DNA of 15,148 bases from Micrococcales bacterium UBA2037 (GCA_002333405.1 DDBH01000008.1:1576-16723); one strand, 5' to 3'; positions 1 through 8,782 are shown, counted from the stretch's first letter. Notes: generated by a model not told the origin, from the letters alone. Made by a program: numbers and translations.

Positions 1-494
1 CCAGAGCCAGCGGCTCAGTCTGACCCCGTTCAAAACCCAATCCCTGAACCGGAAGTTCAGGAGCCAGTCCAAAGCCCAGTGTTGCCTGAGAGCAATGTGT
101 CAGAGGCCACTGAAGAGCAGGCAGTAACTGAAGATCCAGAGCTACAACTGGAAGAGGAGCTGGAGAGAATCTTGGAAGAGGAGATTATCCAGAAAACACC
201 CTCAGGTAGCGCGGAAGAATTGGTTATTGAAGTTGCTCCTTTGCCGGTTCCTTTAGTTCAGGCCGAGGAAGACCCGAGCCCTGTGATTGAGATTGAACCG
301 CCAGTGGTTGAGCCCGGGGTTCAGATTCTGGATGAACTGGAGCCAGTTGGTTCTGAGTTGCCAGTGGCTACCACTGCTCCCATCGCACAACTTGCTTCAC
401 TAGAAACGGATGCAGTCAGTCAGGAAAGCTTTGTTGGGGCAATCGCACCGTGGTTGACAGGGGGCGTTGTGATTGGAGCGCTGGTGTTTCTTGG

Positions 495-519
<25 letters not shown>
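1..519 (+). CDS. 3' end of a Pro/Glu-rich protein with a C-terminal membrane anchor (partial)
   Basis: The reading frame is open from base 1 to the TGA at 517-519, so this is the last 172 residues of a protein that starts upstream. The visible part is low complexity, rich in Pro, Glu and Val, with loosely repeated short units such as PEPEVQEPVQ and IEIEPPVVEP, and strongly acidic. It ends in one hydrophobic stretch (WLTGGVVIGALVFLGY, about bases 451-501) followed by the basic tail RKMMVR. That pattern suggests an extended extracytoplasmic stalk held by a C-terminal membrane anchor. No LPxTG sorting motif precedes the anchor. The family is not recognisable from this fragment. The last 25 bases overlap the end of purU on the opposite strand. 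A start at the GTG at base 79 is possible on paper, but the same Pro/Glu composition continues upstream, so I read it as internal. Confidence 0.7.
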
Positions 520-1352
<833 letters not shown>

Positions 1353-1358
1353 GGCACA

Positions 1359-1364
1359 ATCCTA
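1359..1364 (-). promoter_or_regulatory. Candidate -10 element of purU, leaderless spacing
   Basis: The minus strand reads TAGGAT, then six bases, then the purU ATG. A transcript from this hexamer would begin at or next to the A of the start codon. No good -35 box is seen 16-18 bases upstream. The AGGA inside it could instead act as a ribosome site. Confidence 0.4.
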
Positions 1365-1399
1365 TTGTTTGACTGACCGGCTCTGGCTCGAATCACTGG

Positions 1400-1405
1400 T
1401 AAACT
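1400..1405 (+). promoter_or_regulatory. Candidate -10 element of glyA, leaderless spacing
   Basis: The plus strand reads TAAACT, then GCCTCC, then the ATG at 1412. No purine-rich Shine-Dalgarno sequence precedes that ATG, so transcription starting on the ATG explains it best. The -35 region is not recognisable. This signal also favours the start at 1412 over the in-frame ATG at 1436. Confidence 0.5.
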
Positions 1406-1411
1406 GCCTCC

Positions 1412-2689
1412 ATGCCAAATCAATCTGCCAGCTTCATGTCGCCACTTTCCGAGGTCGATCCAGAGGTTGCTGCTGTTTTGCAGCAAGAGTTGGATCGCCA
1501 GCGCCACACACTTGAGATGATCGCAAGCGAGAACTTTGTTTCCAAGGCAATCCTCGAAACTCAAGGTTCGGTGCTAACCAACAAGTACGCCGAGGGCTAT
1601 CCCGGCAAGCGTTACTACGGTGGTTGTGAGGCGGTCGACATCGTCGAGGAGCTAGCCAGAGAGCGAGCGAAAGAGCTTTTTGGAGCTGAGCACGCGAACG
1701 TTCAGCCACACTCCGGTGCAACTGCAAACGCTGCTGTGATGATGGCATTGGCTAACCCGGGTGACCGCATCCTCGGATTGAGCCTGGCTCACGGAGGTCA
1801 CCTAACCCACGGCATGAAGTTGAATTTCTCGGGGCGCATGTATGAGGCTCACTCTTATGAGCTAGACCCTGAAACACACCTGATCGACATGGAGACTGTT
1901 CGCCAGCGCGCACTAGAGGTCAAGCCTGCTGTGCTAATCGCAGGCTGGTCAGCCTATTCCCGCCACTTAGATTTTGCGGCATTCAGGGCTATCGCCGATG
2001 AGGTTGGCGCAAAGCTTTGGGTAGACATGGCGCACTTTGCTGGGCTGGTTGCAGCTGGATTGCACCCAAACCCAGTTCCTTACGCTGACGTGGTTTCCTC
2101 AACGGTTCACAAAACTCTTGCCGGTCCTCGCTCAGGAGTGATTCTGTGCAAGCAGGAGTGGGCCAAGAAGATTGATTCCGCTGTGTTCCCAGGTCAGCAG
2201 GGCGGGCCACTAATGCACGTGATTGCTGGTAAGGCAGTTGCCTTCAAGGCTGCCATGCAGCCAGAGTTCAAGGAGCGCCAGCAGCGCACCATTTCAGGCG
2301 CAAAGATCATTGCCGAGCGCCTGAACCAGGCTGATGTAGCCGCGGCTGGGGTTTCCGTACTGGCCGGTGGCACCGATGTCCACTTGGTTCTGGTTGACCT
2401 GCGAAATGCTGAAATTGACGGTCAAACTGCCGAGAACCTTCTGCACGAGGCCGGGGTTACCGTGAACAAGAACTCGGTCCCGAACGACCCCAGACCACCA
2501 ATGGTCACCTCGGGCGTGCGCATTGGCACAGCTGCCCTTGCCACGCGCGGTTTTGGCGACAAGGAATTTGTTGAAGTTGCAGACATAATTGCTCACGCGC
2601 TAATTCCAGGTGCTGATTTGGCCGCGTTGAAGCAGCGAGTGCATGAGCTAACCGAGGACTTCCCGCTTTATGAAGGCCTAGAGGGCTAG
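1412..2689 (+). CDS. glyA: Serine hydroxymethyltransferase (GlyA)
   Basis: A cytoplasmic PLP enzyme that converts serine plus tetrahydrofolate to glycine plus 5,10-methylene-tetrahydrofolate. The 425 residues are full length for the bacterial family. Visible motifs are IASENFVS (37-44), YAEGYPGKRYYGG (59-71), the PLP-contacting VDMAHFAGLVAAG (204-216) and the Schiff-base lysine K234 in SSTVHKTLAGPRSG. The start at 1412 is chosen for its upstream TAAACT hexamer. The alternative ATG at 1436 (MSPLSEV) is closer to where many homologues begin but has no ribosome site. folD follows after 7 bases, so the two form an operon: GlyA makes the methylene-tetrahydrofolate that FolD oxidises. Confidence 0.97.
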   Translation: MPNQSASFMSPLSEVDPEVAAVLQQELDRQRHTLEMIASENFVSKAILETQGSVLTNKYAEGYPGKRYYGGCEAVDIVEELARERAKELFGAEHANVQPHSGATANAAVMMALANPGDRILGLSLAHGGHLTHGMKLNFSGRMYEAHSYELDPETHLIDMETVRQRALEVKPAVLIAGWSAYSRHLDFAAFRAIADEVGAKLWVDMAHFAGLVAAGLHPNPVPYADVVSSTVHKTLAGPRSGVILCKQEWAKKIDSAVFPGQQGGPLMHVIAGKAVAFKAAMQPEFKERQQRTISGAKIIAERLNQADVAAAGVSVLAGGTDVHLVLVDLRNAEIDGQTAENLLHEAGVTVNKNSVPNDPRPPMVTSGVRIGTAALATRGFGDKEFVEVADIIAHALIPGADLAALKQRVHELTEDFPLYEGLEG

Positions 2690-2696
2690 GGGCGTC

Positions 2697-3548
2697 TTGA
2701 GCGCTGTAATTCTTGATGGCAAGCTCACTGCTGGAGCAATCAAGGCCGAGCTTGCCAGCAAGGTTGCCGAACTAAAACAGAGGAACATCCACCCCGGTCT
2801 CGGCACTCTGTTAGTTGGCCAGGATCCTGGTTCGCTGTCTTATGTTTCCGGAAAGCATCGCGACTGTGAACAGGTCGGAGTTCAGTCAATTCGAATCGAC
2901 CTTCCCGAATCAGCCTCAGAAGCTGACATCAGGAAGGCCATCGAAGACCTCAACAGCGCGAAAGAGGTCACTGGGTTTATCGTTCAGTTGCCGCTTCCTG
3001 CTGGAATTGACGGCAACAGCATGCTTGAGTTGATAGACCCAGCTAAGGATGCTGACGGACTTCACCCAATGAACTTGGGAAAGCTCGTGATGAATGTTTC
3101 TGGTGAAATTAACTCTCCAATGCCCTGCACACCAAGCGGCATCATCGAACTTTTGCGCCGCTACGACGTGCCACTGCGAGGGGCCAAAGTTGCAGTCATC
3201 GGCAGAGGGCTAACGGTTGGACGACCTCTTGGTCTCATGCTTACCCGAAAGGGAGTTGATGCAACTCCAACTCTTTTGCACAGCGCGTCTAAGAACATTG
3301 AGGCATCGATTGCAGAAGCTGACATTGTGGTTGCTGCCTTGGGTAGCCCTAACTTCGTAAAGCCAGAGTGGATTAAGCCGGGCGCGGCGGTGCTCGATGT
3401 TGGAATCACGAGATCTAACGGCAAGCTGCTTGGCGATGTGGATCCAGCGGTTTCAAACGTGGCCGGATACCTGTCGCCAAACCCAGGCGGAGTTGGCCCA
3501 ATGACCAGGGCGATGCTGGTCAAAAACGTTGTTGAAGCTGCTTCCTAA
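2697..3548 (+). CDS. folD: Bifunctional methylene-THF dehydrogenase / methenyl-THF cyclohydrolase (FolD)
   Basis: Interconverts 5,10-methylene-, 5,10-methenyl- and 10-formyl-tetrahydrofolate using NADP. The 283 residues are full length. Catalytic Tyr and Lys appear as Y49 and K53 in SYVSGKHRDCEQVG. Other family blocks are GFIVQLPLP (93-101), PCTPSGIIELL (143-153), the dinucleotide-binding VIGRGLTVGRPLG (167-179) and SPNPGGVGPMTRAML (260-274). The start is a TTG at 2697, supported by AGGGG a few bases upstream and by the natural family N-terminus SAVILDGK. The gene lies 7 bases behind glyA. Its TAA stop interlocks with the TAG of kynA on the other strand, so no terminator fits between them. 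Confidence 0.97.
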   Translation: MSAVILDGKLTAGAIKAELASKVAELKQRNIHPGLGTLLVGQDPGSLSYVSGKHRDCEQVGVQSIRIDLPESASEADIRKAIEDLNSAKEVTGFIVQLPLPAGIDGNSMLELIDPAKDADGLHPMNLGKLVMNVSGEINSPMPCTPSGIIELLRRYDVPLRGAKVAVIGRGLTVGRPLGLMLTRKGVDATPTLLHSASKNIEASIAEADIVVAALGSPNFVKPEWIKPGAAVLDVGITRSNGKLLGDVDPAVSNVAGYLSPNPGGVGPMTRAMLVKNVVEAAS

Positions 3549-4369
3549 AATCTGCTTCTGATGGCCCAAAGATCAGGAAATACTGGATTGAATAGGGTGC
3601 TTGCTAGGTAGCCAGCTCCAGACGATCCGCCGCTTCCCATTTTGCGCCCAATGGTTCTTTCAACCATCTTGACGTGGCGATAACGCCACTCCTGAAGCCC
3701 CTCATCAAAGTCGATCAGCGCTTCGCCAATCATCGAGACTTCCGGATCATTTCGGTGCAGGTCAATCAGCACTTCCTGGAGCTCCTCGTGCGGCTCCCAG
3801 GCCAGAGTCACATCTCTAGTCAGAAGAAGTGCGGGGATGGGCTTTCTGGAATTGAAAAAGTGCAGGGCCGAGTCCCACAGCGACTTTCTGCCCATGGCGT
3901 TTTCGACACGCTGCCTTGCTGGTGAGCCTTCAATTAGGTGCTCAGCCATTCCCATTCCTGACTTTCCGTCAGCGGTTGCCCCTGCTTGATCGCGTCTTCC
4001 AAGCACTGCCTCTAGCTCGCGGAACTGAGCTGATTGGAAGCCACTGGCTGAGGTCAGGCGCTCTCGGAATGAATTGAATTGCAGCGGGGTCATGGTCTCA
4101 AGGATGTCCAATTGAGAAACGCAGGTCTTCATGATGGTTCGGATGCGGCCCAAGAGTGCCATCGACCGGTGGGTTTTGCCTTGCTCAAGCGAGACTTGCA
4201 GGGCGGCCACCTCGTGCAGAATTTGCTTAAACCAAAGTTCATAGACCTGGTGAATGGTTATAAACAGCAGTTCGTCGTGTTCCGGCCCGTCACTCAAGGG
4301 TTGTTGCAATTCGAGCAGCTCATCAACCTTTAGGTATGAGATGTAGGTGACGTGTTTGTTGTTATCCAT
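3545..4369 (-). CDS. kynA: Tryptophan 2,3-dioxygenase (KynA)
   Basis: A heme enzyme that opens the indole ring of L-tryptophan with O2 to give N-formylkynurenine, the first step of the kynurenine pathway. The 274 residues are normal for the bacterial family. The block DELLFITIHQVYELWFKQIL (32-51) carries the active-site His (H40) and helix. FRERL and SGFQSAQFR (101-117) line the substrate pocket. The proximal heme His is H232 in WRYRHVKMVERTIG. The substrate loop reads GSGGSSG (245-251), where family members usually have GTGGSSG; Ser for Thr is conservative. The ATG at 4369 has a modest GGA upstream. kynU precedes it by 42 bases, so the two are probably co-transcribed. It ends convergently inside the folD stop. 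Confidence 0.95.
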   Translation of the reverse strand: MDNNKHVTYISYLKVDELLELQQPLSDGPEHDELLFITIHQVYELWFKQILHEVAALQVSLEQGKTHRSMALLGRIRTIMKTCVSQLDILETMTPLQFNSFRERLTSASGFQSAQFRELEAVLGRRDQAGATADGKSGMGMAEHLIEGSPARQRVENAMGRKSLWDSALHFFNSRKPIPALLLTRDVTLAWEPHEELQEVLIDLHRNDPEVSMIGEALIDFDEGLQEWRYRHVKMVERTIGRKMGSGGSSGAGYLASTLFNPVFPDLWAIRSRF

Positions 4370-4411
4370 TATTTTCCATTTCGGTTGAACATAAAATTTT
4401 GGCTCTTGCCC

Positions 4412-5713
4412 CTAGGTGACTCGGTTGCCATCCTGGGACACTGTCAGGTAGTCGCTAGAGGCCACCAGGTCTCGAAGCCTGTCAAAGCCCTCATAAACCT
4501 CGCCGTAGCTGGTTGCCAAAGGTGATATGGCCAAGCGGATTGCATCGGGTTCGCGATAATCAGGGACCACCTTGGAAATCTTGCGCATCGCATAGGCGAT
4601 TTGCTTGGCTTCTGGGTGGGTCAAGATAATGTGGCCACCGCGCTTGGCTGCTTCGGAAGGTGTCGCCAACTCGAAGCCGAGCGGCTGCAGCCACTGCCTA
4701 TGAAGTTTGATCATCAGGTCGGTGCCGATCGCTGCCTTGGCCTCAATTCGATCTATGCCTGCTCGTTCAATCATTTCGAAGGCAACTTCGACCCCGCGAA
4801 TTCCAATGATGGAGGGGCTAGCAATCTGAAACCTTCGAATGGTGTCGGCAGGCTCGAAGTCAGGGCCCATCTCAAACTGCTTATCTTGGGCAAACCAGCC
4901 TTGAATTGGAACTCTTAGCTCGGTCTGGATGCGTTTAGAAACATACAGCCAGGCTGGCGAACCAGGGCCGGAGTTTCCGTATTTGTAGGTGCAGCCAACT
5001 GCGAGGTCGACACCATTGTCATCGAGGTCTAGTTTGATCGAGCCAGTTGCGTGAGAGCAGTCCCAGACAACCAAGCCACCATGGCTTCTAACCCGATCGG
5101 TGATGGCCTTTAGGTCTTGTCTCACGCCTGATCGGTAGTTGACGGCCTGCAGCGTCACCAGCGCAACATCATCGTTTAGGTGCTTAGCCAGTTCTAGCGC
5201 TGTTACCTCTTCGAACTCAGAGTCAATGGCCACAGCTCCCGGCCCACCAGATCCGTCGGTGTCAAGGGTGACTAGCTTCAGGCCCATTGCCTCAGCTATT
5301 CCGGCAATCACATAGCGATCGGTGGGGAAGTTGGATGAGTCGATAATCACGGTCTTACGACCGGGCCTGGCGTTTATTGCGGCGACGCAGAGTTGGTAAA
5401 AGTTCACGCTGGTCGTGTCGCAAACCAAAGTCTGTCCAGCCGATGCGCCAAGGGCGGCTCGGGCCAGAAGGTCGCCGGCAGGTTGAGCCTGATCGATCCA
5501 GTGCGACCAGCCGTCCACTAGCTCTGGGCCCCACTCGTTCAGCATGAAGCTTTGGACCTCGTCAATGGTCTTCTTCGGGAGTCTTCCCAGCGAGTTGCCG
5601 TCTAGGTAGCAAACACTCGGGTCTGTAATTAGAAACTCGGACTTGAAGGCCTTTAGTGGGTCTTCGGCGTCTAATTTGGAGGCAAAATCTTCATTGATTA
5701 CTGTGATGCTCAT
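4412..5713 (-). CDS. kynU: Kynureninase (KynU)
   Basis: A PLP enzyme of the aminotransferase V fold that cleaves kynurenine to anthranilate and alanine. The 433 residues are full length. YLDGNSLGRLP (36-46) is the family N-terminal signature. CDTTSVNFYQ (98-107) contacts the cofactor phosphate, WDCSHATGS (217-225) holds the PLP-contacting Asp and His, and GCTYKYGNSGPGSP (240-253) holds the Schiff-base lysine K244. The last motif usually reads KYLNGGPG, so GNSG is a small deviation. The start ATG has AGAGG only one base away, too close for an ideal ribosome site, and a TAGAGT hexamer 7 bases upstream, so initiation may be coupled or leaderless. It sits 16 bases behind the ABC transporter and 42 bases before kynA. 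Confidence 0.95.
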   Translation of the reverse strand: MSITVINEDFASKLDAEDPLKAFKSEFLITDPSVCYLDGNSLGRLPKKTIDEVQSFMLNEWGPELVDGWSHWIDQAQPAGDLLARAALGASAGQTLVCDTTSVNFYQLCVAAINARPGRKTVIIDSSNFPTDRYVIAGIAEAMGLKLVTLDTDGSGGPGAVAIDSEFEEVTALELAKHLNDDVALVTLQAVNYRSGVRQDLKAITDRVRSHGGLVVWDCSHATGSIKLDLDDNGVDLAVGCTYKYGNSGPGSPAWLYVSKRIQTELRVPIQGWFAQDKQFEMGPDFEPADTIRRFQIASPSIIGIRGVEVAFEMIERAGIDRIEAKAAIGTDLMIKLHRQWLQPLGFELATPSEAAKRGGHIILTHPEAKQIAYAMRKISKVVPDYREPDAIRLAISPLATSYGEVYEGFDRLRDLVASSDYLTVSQDGNRVT

Positions 5714-5729
5714 GCCTCTTACTCTATTG

Positions 5730-7517
5730 CTAAACCAGCAGCTGATGTTTCGCTAGGTCGGCATAAAGCGGAGTCGACTTCACAAGCTCTGAGTGCGTGC
5801 CAACTCCCACAATTTCGCCGTGCTCGAGCACGATGATCTGATCGGAGTCAACCACGGTTGAGAGTCGATGTGCGATCACCAACAGTGTGCGATCGTGTGC
5901 CACTGCATCTATTGCCTCGCGCATTCGCTGCTCGTTTGGACCGTCGAGCGCACTGGTTGACTCATCAAGCAGCAAGATCTCCGGAGAAGCCAGCAATGCC
6001 CTTGCAATTGCAAGTCGTTGACGCTCGCCGCCGGAGAGCATGATGCCATCCTCACCGACTTCCGCTGACAAGCCTTTGGTGTCGCGCTTGAGCACCTCGG
6101 CCAGGTTCACCTGGTTCAGCACAGTCTCAAGTTCCTGGTCGGTCGCATCAGCTTTACCCAGCAGCAGGTTATCTTTCAGCGACCCAGCCAAGACCGGGGC
6201 ATCCTGTTCAACATAACCAAGTTGCTGCCTAAGTGATTGGCGTGAAAACTCAGTCACTGGCTGTCCATCCAGCAAAATTTGGCCGCCGGTTGGCTCATAG
6301 AAGCGCTCGATTAGCGAAAACACCGTCGACTTACCTGCGCCAGATGGTCCCACCAGAGCAACGCGAGATCCGCGAGCGATTTTCAGGTTGAGTTTTTTCA
6401 AGATGACTTGCGGCTCTTCACCGTCTTCGGTTTCATAGTGAAACTCGACGTCCTTGAATTCAATGGCGGTCTTGTTGGCTGCCTTTCTTGGCAGTCTTTC
6501 AGCTCCCGGTTCCTCCTCGTCCAGGTCCATGATTTCCTTGATTCTCGCAAGAGCTCCCAGAGCACCCATTACAGATGTGTAGGCACCAAATGCAGAGATC
6601 AATGGTCCAATCATGAAAAACAACAGAATTACGAAGGTCACCAGTGACGCAATAGTCGTTGCCCCAGTTGCTACCCGCAGGCCGCCGAGACCAAGAACGA
6701 TGATGAAAGCTGAGTTGAAGGCAACCTGTGCGATTGGGGCAACAATCGCAGACAGCCTGGCAATGCTCAATCCCTGGTCGTAGGCAGCTTCGGCATTTTT
6801 GTGAATCTCCTCGGTTTCGCGCACTTCGGCACGGGATGCCTTGATGGTTCGAATCGCACTCAGAGCGCGTTCAACAGCAGCGCTCATCTCGCCCACTCGC
6901 ATTTGGGCCTTGGTGGTCGCCGACCGGATTCTCCGACCGGTCAGAGCGATAGCCCCAACGGCAGCAAACACCACGAGCAGGGTTGTGCCAAGCAAGAGCG
7001 GGTCGATAAATGCCATCACGATGATTGCTCCGGTGAACTGCAATAGGCCACCAAGAGCATCCACTAGACCTTGAGTCAATACAGCCTTGAGCAAGGTTGA
7101 GTCGGAGCCAACGCGTGAAACAAGGTCACCGATTCTTCTTCGGTCATACTGTGAAATTGGGAGCCTAAGGAGTCTTGCAACCAGTGCTTTTCTGGTGGTC
7201 AACACAACACCTTCACCGGTCTTGTAGAGCAGGTAGTACTGGAACGCATTGACCAATGCGGAGGTGATAACTAGGCCCACGATCACCGATGCCAGCAAGG
7301 TGGTGTCGAGGTTTTCCTGAACGGCTGTTATGAGTTGGCCAATTACAAGTGGTTGGCCAAGAGCCAGCAAAGAACCCAGCACTGACAGAATCAGGGCAAG
7401 AATAAGGGTCTTTCTGTGATCGGCTAGATAGGGCAGCAGGTCCTTCAGCTTCGCCCGCGGACCCCGGTACTCCCGGCTCTTTGGGTTCTGGGTGGGGTCC
7501 TGGTAGTACTCGCTCAA
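5730..7517 (-). CDS. ABC exporter with fused membrane and ATPase domains
   Basis: A half-transporter of the MsbA/LmrA/BmrA type, expected to work as a dimer in the cytoplasmic membrane and export lipophilic or peptide-like molecules. In 595 residues, six membrane helices fill about 35-310. The ATPase domain has Walker A GPSGAGKST (390-398), Q-loop YVEQ (435-438), signature LSGGERQR (494-501), Walker B ILLLDE (514-519) and the H-loop His550. All catalytic residues are present. The start is a TTG at 7517 with AGGA about six bases upstream; only 13 bases separate it from the preceding methyltransferase, so nothing longer fits. kynU follows after 16 bases. The substrate cannot be told from sequence. 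A link to kynurenine-pathway products is only a positional guess. Confidence 0.9.
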   Translation of the reverse strand: MSEYYQDPTQNPKSREYRGPRAKLKDLLPYLADHRKTLILALILSVLGSLLALGQPLVIGQLITAVQENLDTTLLASVIVGLVITSALVNAFQYYLLYKTGEGVVLTTRKALVARLLRLPISQYDRRRIGDLVSRVGSDSTLLKAVLTQGLVDALGGLLQFTGAIIVMAFIDPLLLGTTLLVVFAAVGAIALTGRRIRSATTKAQMRVGEMSAAVERALSAIRTIKASRAEVRETEEIHKNAEAAYDQGLSIARLSAIVAPIAQVAFNSAFIIVLGLGGLRVATGATTIASLVTFVILLFFMIGPLISAFGAYTSVMGALGALARIKEIMDLDEEEPGAERLPRKAANKTAIEFKDVEFHYETEDGEEPQVILKKLNLKIARGSRVALVGPSGAGKSTVFSLIERFYEPTGGQILLDGQPVTEFSRQSLRQQLGYVEQDAPVLAGSLKDNLLLGKADATDQELETVLNQVNLAEVLKRDTKGLSAEVGEDGIMLSGGERQRLAIARALLASPEILLLDESTSALDGPNEQRMREAIDAVAHDRTLLVIAHRLSTVVDSDQIIVLEHGEIVGVGTHSELVKSTPLYADLAKHQLLV

Positions 7518-7530
7518 TTTCTTCCTAACC

Positions 7531-8370
7531 TCATGACTTCAAAAAACCATTTCCAAATAACTCTTCGTTTAGTAGAAAGTTGATTTCTTGAAACGACAGC
7601 GCTTTTGTGTATGCGGTGTTGATTGCAAACCGTTCATAATCTAAGCCTTTAATCACCCTTTTGACACGATTATCCAGAATTCTCAGGAACATCAAGGTGG
7701 TGTTTTCCACTCGCGGAAAATCTTCCATCACGCTGCCGCAACCGTAGCCAAAAACCCTGATCGCGAGGTCAGCTTCAGCGGGTGTGGATTTGGCAATCAA
7801 CTGATTATCTGGAACCTGAACTTTGGCCCGGAGTGTTTCCTGTTTCTCCCAAATTTGAAAGCAGGTTCGTAGGTCATTTTGCTTAGCTATTTTCTCGCCG
7901 TTTTCGTCCTCGTACTGAACCCTTACTTCCTGGTCCAAAACCAAGTGAAATCTAAGATCCAGCCGATTTTGAACAGACCACTTGCGCCACGATCTTGGCA
8001 CCAGGAATGCAATGTAGTCAGAGAAGTCCGCTGCTTTATTAAAGAAGGGAACCGACAGGGCATTGTTTCTTCCAAAGGGAGGGTTTGAAATGGTCACGAA
8101 GTTGTTTCCAGAGGGTTGCCAATCCAAAAAGTCCTGACGCAGCACCGCTTCGTGCTTTGGGTATTTGTCGAGGGCCACCAGGTTACTAATGCCGCTGTTT
8201 CTAAGTGCATCCACGAAGCGGCCGGTGCCACCGGCCGGTTCCAGGAAGCTGCGATTATTGGCGTTTGGAATTGTCGCGAGCGTGGTTAATACAAGTTCAT
8301 TAGCTAGACCAGTGGGGGTGTAGTACTGCTCGGTGCCGGTGACGCGAGTGTTCCCGAGCTTGATAGTCAT
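7531..8370 (-). CDS. N6-adenine-type SAM-dependent methyltransferase, no restriction partner
   Basis: A 279-residue Rossmann-fold methyltransferase. EQYYTPTGLANELV (14-27) resembles the motif-X region of adenine-N6 DNA methylases. FLEPAGGTGRF (42-52) is the SAM-binding motif I, ALDKYP (66-71) ends in the acidic position of motif II, and NPPFG (96-100) is the catalytic motif IV typical of adenine-N6 methylation of DNA or RNA. The C-terminal half (about 125-279) matches nothing I recognise and may hold target recognition. No endonuclease gene is adjacent. Base composition is mixed: the stretch coding the C-terminus (7561-7680) is about 38 percent G+C, well below its neighbours, hinting at acquisition. 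The ATG at 8370 lacks a ribosome site but has TATTGT 6 bases upstream. It heads a tight run with the ABC exporter and kynUA. Whether the target is DNA, rRNA or something else is open. Confidence 0.8.
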   Translation of the reverse strand: MTIKLGNTRVTGTEQYYTPTGLANELVLTTLATIPNANNRSFLEPAGGTGRFVDALRNSGISNLVALDKYPKHEAVLRQDFLDWQPSGNNFVTISNPPFGRNNALSVPFFNKAADFSDYIAFLVPRSWRKWSVQNRLDLRFHLVLDQEVRVQYEDENGEKIAKQNDLRTCFQIWEKQETLRAKVQVPDNQLIAKSTPAEADLAIRVFGYGCGSVMEDFPRVENTTLMFLRILDNRVKRVIKGLDYERFAINTAYTKALSFQEINFLLNEELFGNGFLKS

Positions 8371-8376
8371 TGGGCA

Positions 8377-8382
8377 ACAATA
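8377..8382 (-). promoter_or_regulatory. Candidate -10 element of the methyltransferase gene, leaderless spacing
   Basis: The minus strand reads TATTGT, then TGCCCA, then ATG. TATTGT matches four of six consensus positions, and no Shine-Dalgarno sequence is present. It would let the methyltransferase-exporter-kynUA run be transcribed on its own. No convincing -35 box is seen. Confidence 0.4.
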
Positions 8383-8404
8383 TCAATTGCCGTCGGGCAA
8401 ATGG

Positions 8405-8782
8405 CTAAAGGACCACAGCCAAAATAATGTTGGTGATGCTGAGCGCCCCAATGGCGCCCACGATCCCGGAAGAGACCCTCGGCTTTTTTCTGTTTTTCAG
8501 GACAAGCACCAAGATCACTAGCAATACAACTAACTTGATTCCCACCTTTGCGTGGTTCACTTCAAAGTCAGCGCCATTAGCAACTCGGTATTCGGCAACC
8601 GCAACCAGGGCCAGGCCGGTTAGCAACATGGTCCAAGCACCGTGAACCATTGCCGGGACAACGGTGGCGGTGGAGGTTTTTAGGGACCTCATTTGGGTTA
8701 GGAAGCCGCCCAGCAGCGAAGCCACTCCAATGAAGTGAAGAATAAGGGTGGTGTTTCTAGTGATGTCGATTGCTAAGTCCAT
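8405..8782 (-). CDS. Small four-helix integral membrane protein, function unknown
   Basis: A 125-residue protein with four hydrophobic segments at about 11-30, 43-63, 76-95 and 105-125, and a basic loop KNRKKPR (96-102). Three histidines sit in or near the helices: H16 in LILHFIG, H47 in MVHGAW and H77 in VNHAKVG. Such spacing could ligate heme or a metal, and the overall look recalls small CopD-like membrane proteins, but I cannot assign a family. The start is well supported by AAGGAG six bases before the ATG. It lies 55 bases downstream of ribH, across a palindrome, and 34 bases upstream of the methyltransferase, so it could be the tail of the rib operon or a separate unit. Confidence 0.75.
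   Translation of the reverse strand: MDLAIDITRNTTLILHFIGVASLLGGFLTQMRSLKTSTATVVPAMVHGAWTMLLTGLALVAVAEYRVANGADFEVNHAKVGIKLVVLLVILVLVLKNRKKPRVSSGIVGAIGALSITNIILAVVL

Noticed and set aside
349..378. LPVAT as a sortase recognition motif in the Pro/Glu-rich protein
   Set aside because: The pattern is not LPxTG (Ala and Thr at the key positions), and it lies too far upstream of the hydrophobic segment.
1369..1374. TTGACT as the -35 box of glyA
   Set aside because: It is a good hexamer, but the gap to TAAACT is 25 bases, too long for a normal spacer.
7531..8370. Methyltransferase as part of a complete restriction-modification or phage-defence island
   Set aside because: All flanking genes are housekeeping or transporters; no nuclease, helicase, specificity subunit, integrase or direct repeats are present.
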